Below, one piece after another: positions 4,784 to 7,696 of a stretch of 7,696 nucleotides of DNA. The translations under genes and the position numbers were made by a program. The notes beneath the pieces were generated by a model. The model had not been told where the DNA came from and ran no database searches. It was given only the letters and a program-made list of their open reading frames with translations. Each line of letters opens with the position of its first letter. Position 1 is the stretch's first letter. Source of the DNA: an uncultured Methylophilus sp. (GTDB lineage Bacteria; Pseudomonadota; Gammaproteobacteria; Burkholderiales; Methylophilaceae); contig CAKZJM010000112.1 of assembly GCA_936943315.1 (NCBI GenBank), positions 1 through 7,696 on the forward strand, in the 5' to 3' direction.

Positions 4784-5935
4784 ATGGGTTCTGTCACCTC
4801 TTTAAACAAAGAACAAAACCAGACTCGCTTCGCACAATTACCTGTTGACTGGTATCTGCACCCGGAAATCTACGCGCTAGAGCAAACACACCTGTTCGCC
4901 AGGCTTCCACAATACCTCGGTCACGAACGCATGATCCCCAATGCTGGCGACTACCGTACCCTGGACTGGATGCATCACGCTACTGCACTCGTGAACCAGC
5001 ATGGCAAGCCACAACTCATCAGCAACATCTGCCGTCACCGCCAGGCGGTGATGCTTAATGGTCAGGGCAACACACAACACATTGTGTGCCCACTGCATCG
5101 CTGGACCTATGACCTCAATGGCCAGTTACTAGGTGCGCCGCATTTTGAACAAAACCCTTGCCTGCATCTTGAAACACAGCCTTTAACTGAATGGCAAGGC
5201 TTGCTGTTTAAAGCCAATGAACAGACGGCCAGACAAAAAGGCCTGGATATCGCGCAAATACTCAAACAGCTGGGCTGCAAGCAAGACTTTGACTTTACTG
5301 GCTACCACTTTGATTCTGCGATCGTCGACCACTATGACTTCAACTGGAAAACCTTTATTGAGGTCTATCTGGAAGACTACCACGTTGGCCCGTTTCACCC
5401 AGGCCTGAACCAGTTTGTCGATTGTGGTGAGCTCAACTGGGAGTTTGGCGAGCATTACAGCGTGCAAACCGTCGGTTACAAGCCCTTACCCGATTACAGC
5501 CTCTCCCCTGCTTACAAACAGTGGCAACAGGCAGTGACTGATTATCAGCAAGGCAGCGCCCCAAAATACGGCGCGATCTGGTTTGTGCTCTACCCTTTTC
5601 TGATGATTGAATGGTATCCAAACGTGCTGGTCGTCTCGCACATTATTCCCACCGGCATTGAATCTTGCAAGAATGTGGTTGAGTTTTACTACCCGGAAGA
5701 TATTGCCCTGTTTGAGCGCGAATATATCCAGGCCCAACAGGCGGCTTACTTTGAAACCGCCGTTGAAGACAAGGAAATCTGCCAGCGCATGCATGATGGC
5801 CGCAAAGGGCTGTTCATGCTGGGCAAAGATGAGCGCGGCCCTTACCAGCACCCGATGGAAACCGGGCTTGAGCATTTCCACCAGTGGTATCGCAACCAGA
5901 TGGAAGCGCATATCCCGCTCCATTTGCAGCGCTAA
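4784..5935 (+). CDS. Rieske non-heme iron oxygenase, alpha subunit (possible demethylase)
   Basis: A 383-residue ring-hydroxylating-oxygenase-type alpha subunit. The Rieske [2Fe-2S] ligands are C83, H85, C102 and H105 (C-x-H-x16-C-x2-H). The SRPBCC catalytic domain has NWK (187-189), then LEDYHVGPFH giving iron ligands H200 and H205, with D329 in VEDKEIC the probable third ligand. The residue expected to bridge the Rieske and iron sites is E197 rather than the Asp of naphthalene dioxygenase; glutamate here is known from the carnitine oxygenase CntA, which suggests but does not prove action on an alkylated amine. Such enzymes need an electron-donating reductase; none is in the window. The ATG at 4784 has only a weak GGG upstream, and no other in-frame start precedes residue 50. 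It is divergent from tal and followed after 5 bases by a possible transporter start. The substrate is unknown. Confidence 0.88.
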   Translation: MGSVTSLNKEQNQTRFAQLPVDWYLHPEIYALEQTHLFARLPQYLGHERMIPNAGDYRTLDWMHHATALVNQHGKPQLISNICRHRQAVMLNGQGNTQHIVCPLHRWTYDLNGQLLGAPHFEQNPCLHLETQPLTEWQGLLFKANEQTARQKGLDIAQILKQLGCKQDFDFTGYHFDSAIVDHYDFNWKTFIEVYLEDYHVGPFHPGLNQFVDCGELNWEFGEHYSVQTVGYKPLPDYSLSPAYKQWQQAVTDYQQGSAPKYGAIWFVLYPFLMIEWYPNVLVVSHIIPTGIESCKNVVEFYYPEDIALFEREYIQAQQAAYFETAVEDKEICQRMHDGRKGLFMLGKDERGPYQHPMETGLEHFHQWYRNQMEAHIPLHLQR

Positions 5936-5940
5936 GCCGT

Positions 5941-6870
5941 TTGTCCAAACCAGCACACCGCCGTCACTGGCACCCTGCACACTGGCACCCTGCACACTGG
6001 CACCCTGCACACTGGAAACTTGGCAGTTACTGGATGCTGCTGGCAGGCCTGGGGTTTGCCATCATGGGGGCTTTTGTGAAAGCAGGCTCGGCACGCTTTA
6101 CCACCAGTGAGCTGGTTTTTTACCGCTCGGCCTTCGGCTTTGTGATGATCGCAGCGATTGTCTGCTGGCACCGCAAACCCCTGAAAACGCCATTGCTCGC
6201 GATGCAACTACGCAGAGCGGGCATAGGCTTCACTGCTTTGCTGCTGTTTTTTTATGCCATCGCGCATTTACCGCTGGCCACAGCAATCACGCTTAACTAC
6301 ACCTCACCCATGTTCCTGGCACTGCTCTCGCCATGGCTACTCACAGGTGAAAAATCCCTTACTCGTCAACAACGGCTGGGCTTGAATATATGCGTCGCAG
6401 GTGGATTCGCTGGTATTTGCCTGCTACTGCAACCCACACTTCACAGTGATCAACTGTTTGCTGGCGGCATCGGCCTGCTATCCGGCATAGGCGCTGCGCT
6501 GGCCTACGTTCACGTCAAACAGTTAGGCCTGCAAGGTGAGCCGGATTGGCGTACGGTGTTTTACTTTACGCTAGTTTGCACGCTAGCCAGTGGCGGCTGG
6601 ATGCTGATAGACCATATGACCGCCCTGCGCTGGCAGGATCTGCCATTATTAACAGGCTTGGGGCTATCGGCCACATTGAGCCAACTGGCGCTGACGCGCG
6701 CTTACCGCACCGGCAACACCTTGACGGTGGCTAGCCTGGCCTATAGTACAGTCGTGTTTGCGACCTTGATTGGCATGATTGTCTGGGGAGAAACCTTAAG
6801 TTTGCACGAGATTGCCGGGATGTTGCTCATCGCAGCTTTTGGCATATTGAGTACACGCAGCAAGCAATAA
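5941..6870 (+). CDS. EamA/DMT-family membrane transporter
   Basis: A drug/metabolite-superfamily permease of the inner membrane, with about ten hydrophobic segments in two EamA repeats. Typical features are MLLAGLGFAIMGAFVK in the first helix, ELVFYRS after it, TAITLNYTSPMF between helices, and GETLS near the last helices. The start is uncertain. TTG 5941 gives 309 residues, a normal length, and lies 5 bases after the Rieske stop. GTG 5884 would overlap the Rieske gene by 52 bp. ATG 6034 gives 278 residues but cuts off the short GSYW lead-in that homologues I recall have before helix 1. None has a good ribosome-binding site. If 5941 or 5884 is used, the N-terminus includes three HWHPA repeats rich in His and Trp. 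Its position suggests co-transcription with the Rieske gene and transport of a related compound; this is inference. Confidence 0.82.
   Translation: MSKPAHRRHWHPAHWHPAHWHPAHWKLGSYWMLLAGLGFAIMGAFVKAGSARFTTSELVFYRSAFGFVMIAAIVCWHRKPLKTPLLAMQLRRAGIGFTALLLFFYAIAHLPLATAITLNYTSPMFLALLSPWLLTGEKSLTRQQRLGLNICVAGGFAGICLLLQPTLHSDQLFAGGIGLLSGIGAALAYVHVKQLGLQGEPDWRTVFYFTLVCTLASGGWMLIDHMTALRWQDLPLLTGLGLSATLSQLALTRAYRTGNTLTVASLAYSTVVFATLIGMIVWGETLSLHEIAGMLLIAAFGILSTRSKQ
5965..6015 (+). repeat. 15-bp tandem repeat, 3.4 perfect copies
   Basis: The unit CACTGGCACCCTGCA occurs three times without a mismatch, followed by a partial CACTGG. Because 15 is a multiple of three, gain or loss of copies keeps the frame. 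In the transporter frame each unit codes for His-Trp-His-Pro-Ala. It lies just after the Rieske stop codon and before the first transmembrane helix of the transporter. Confidence 0.92.
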
Positions 6871-6918
6871 ACCCCTCCTTGAGCCAATCTCTAGGCGCCA
6901 ATACTTGGGGCCAATAAA

Positions 6919-6947
6919 AAAGTCATTCTGAAGTGAAGAATGACTTT
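6919..6947. terminator. Terminator hairpin between convergent transporter and response regulator
   Basis: AAAGTCATTCT (6919-6929) pairs perfectly with AGAATGACTTT (6937-6947) across a 7-base loop. On the minus strand six or more T's follow, so it should end the response-regulator transcript well. On the plus strand the T-run is weaker (TTTCTT), so termination of the transporter message may be partial. Confidence 0.8.
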
Positions 6948-6978
6948 CTTAAGCAGAACCGGTGCCTGAATTAAATCC

Positions 6979-7611
6979 TCAAGGCTCCAGCAAGCCACAG
7001 CGCATGGCAATCAGTGCAATCTCGGCTGAGTTTTGTGCATTGAGTTTTTGTTTGATGTTGTATAAATGCGTACCTACAGTGCGCGGGCTTAAAAACAAGG
7101 TTTCGGCAATTTCATTGGTCGACTTGCCGCGCGCCAAAGACATAAATACTTCAAACTCGCGTTCGCTCAATACATCCACCGGATTCTGCTCGCCAGACAA
7201 TTGCTGAATGGCCATTTGCTGTGCCACGCTGGCTTCGATGTATTTTTTGCCTTGCGCCACACTGCGGATGGCTTTAATCAGCTCTTCGGCTGCACTCCGC
7301 TTGGTCACATAGCCCATGGCCCCGGCATTGAGGACACGCTTGGGATGCACGGAGTCTTCGTGCGCGGAAAGCACCAGAATACGGGCATGATTGTCTTTAG
7401 CCAGAATCCGTTCAATGGCCTCCATCCCGCCTATGCCTGGCATGGTGATATCCATCACCACGACTTGCGGATGATGCTCAACATAGGCTTTGATTGCGGC
7501 CTCGCCGCTTTCAGCCTCGGCAATCACCTTAATTTCCTGGTCTGATTCCAGCAGCATTTTAAAGCCCATCCTGACCACCGCATGGTCATCTACCAGCATC
7601 ACACTAATCAC
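6979..7611 (-). CDS. NarL/FixJ-family response regulator (REC + LuxR HTH)
   Basis: A 210-residue two-component DNA-binding regulator. The receiver domain (about 1-120) has the acidic pair D8-D9, phosphoacceptor D54 in VVVMDITMP, S82 and K104. The C-terminal LuxR-type helix-turn-helix (about 146-205) begins VLSEREFEVF and has the recognition helix near SPRTVGTHLYNIKQKL. All residues needed for phosphorylation are present, so it is likely active. The start is GTG 7609-7611 with GGGAG eight bases upstream; it lies 20 bp after the stop of the sensor kinase gene, so the two form an operon. Targets cannot be read from the sequence. A role in C1 metabolism, like MxaB-type regulators of methanol oxidation, is possible in a methylotroph but unproven. 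Confidence 0.93.
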   Translation of the reverse strand: MISVMLVDDHAVVRMGFKMLLESDQEIKVIAEAESGEAAIKAYVEHHPQVVVMDITMPGIGGMEAIERILAKDNHARILVLSAHEDSVHPKRVLNAGAMGYVTKRSAAEELIKAIRSVAQGKKYIEASVAQQMAIQQLSGEQNPVDVLSEREFEVFMSLARGKSTNEIAETLFLSPRTVGTHLYNIKQKLNAQNSAEIALIAMRCGLLEP

Positions 7612-7631
7612 GCTTGTTTCTCCCTTTTCTC

Positions 7632-7696
7632 TTATGCTGGTTGTATAGGCAACCGAATTTCCAGGGTGGTTCCACGACCGGCATCCGGTTGTGAAA
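7632..7696 (-). CDS. Sensor histidine kinase, C-terminal end only
   Basis: Twenty codons and a TAA stop of a minus-strand gene that enters from the right edge. The residues SQPDAGRGTTLEIRLPIQPA resemble the last strand and G-rich loop of a histidine-kinase ATPase domain (G-x-G-T-x-L-x-I-x-L-P). With a NarL-type regulator starting 20 bp later on the same strand, this is the probable cognate kinase. Sensor domains and signal are outside the window. Confidence 0.75.
   Translation of the reverse strand, partial: SQPDAGRGTTLEIRLPIQPA

Overview
The window looks like chromosomal DNA of a methylotrophic betaproteobacterium of the Methylophilaceae (Methylophilus, Methylovorus, Methylobacillus or Methylotenera type). 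The basis is a cluster of transaldolase, hexulose-6-phosphate synthase (HPS) and hexuloisomerase genes of the ribulose monophosphate (RuMP) formaldehyde-assimilation cycle. The HPS sequence closely resembles the obligate-methylotroph enzymes I remember. Next to it lie genes of the pterin/furan-cofactor C1 pathway. The species is an inference from remembered families; no search was run.

Layout. Positions 1-2057 hold three genes for C1 cofactor synthesis: the start of an MfnF-like (hydantoinase A/ASKHA-fold) protein and an ATP-grasp ligase on the minus strand, joined by a 4-bp stop/start overlap, and a divergent HisA-like TIM barrel on the plus strand. The start codons of the last two overlap in antiparallel over the same six bases. 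A symmetric bidirectional terminator (2055-2084) separates this block from the RuMP block. Positions 2107-4509, all minus strand, read tal -> hps -> phi. Tal and hps each have a recognisable sigma70-type promoter with an inverted repeat near the predicted 5' end of the mRNA. Tal has a terminator-like hairpin after it, and hps and phi are separated by three successive inverted repeats, the last a strong intrinsic terminator.

Positions 4510-4783 are a 274-bp divergent regulatory region with an exact match to the FNR-family consensus (TTGAT-N4-ATCAA). Positions 4784-6870, plus strand, carry a Rieske non-heme iron oxygenase and an EamA/DMT-type transporter; the transporter's 5' end contains a 15-bp in-frame tandem repeat. 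Positions 6979-7696, minus strand, hold a NarL/LuxR response regulator and the last 20 codons of its probable sensor kinase, separated from the transporter by a terminator hairpin.

How they may work together. HPS condenses formaldehyde with ribulose 5-phosphate, PHI isomerises the product to fructose 6-phosphate, and transaldolase helps regenerate the acceptor. The 1-2057 genes probably build the methanofuran-like cofactor for formaldehyde oxidation to formate. If the Rieske enzyme is a demethylase it would release formaldehyde into the same pathways, with the transporter moving a related compound; that link is a guess from position and active-site residues. No IS elements, tRNAs, rRNAs or CRISPR arrays were seen. 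I see no strong evidence of an entirely new system; the least explained items are the HisA-like gene with its shared start, the FNR-type site, the orphan Rieske gene and the tandem repeat.
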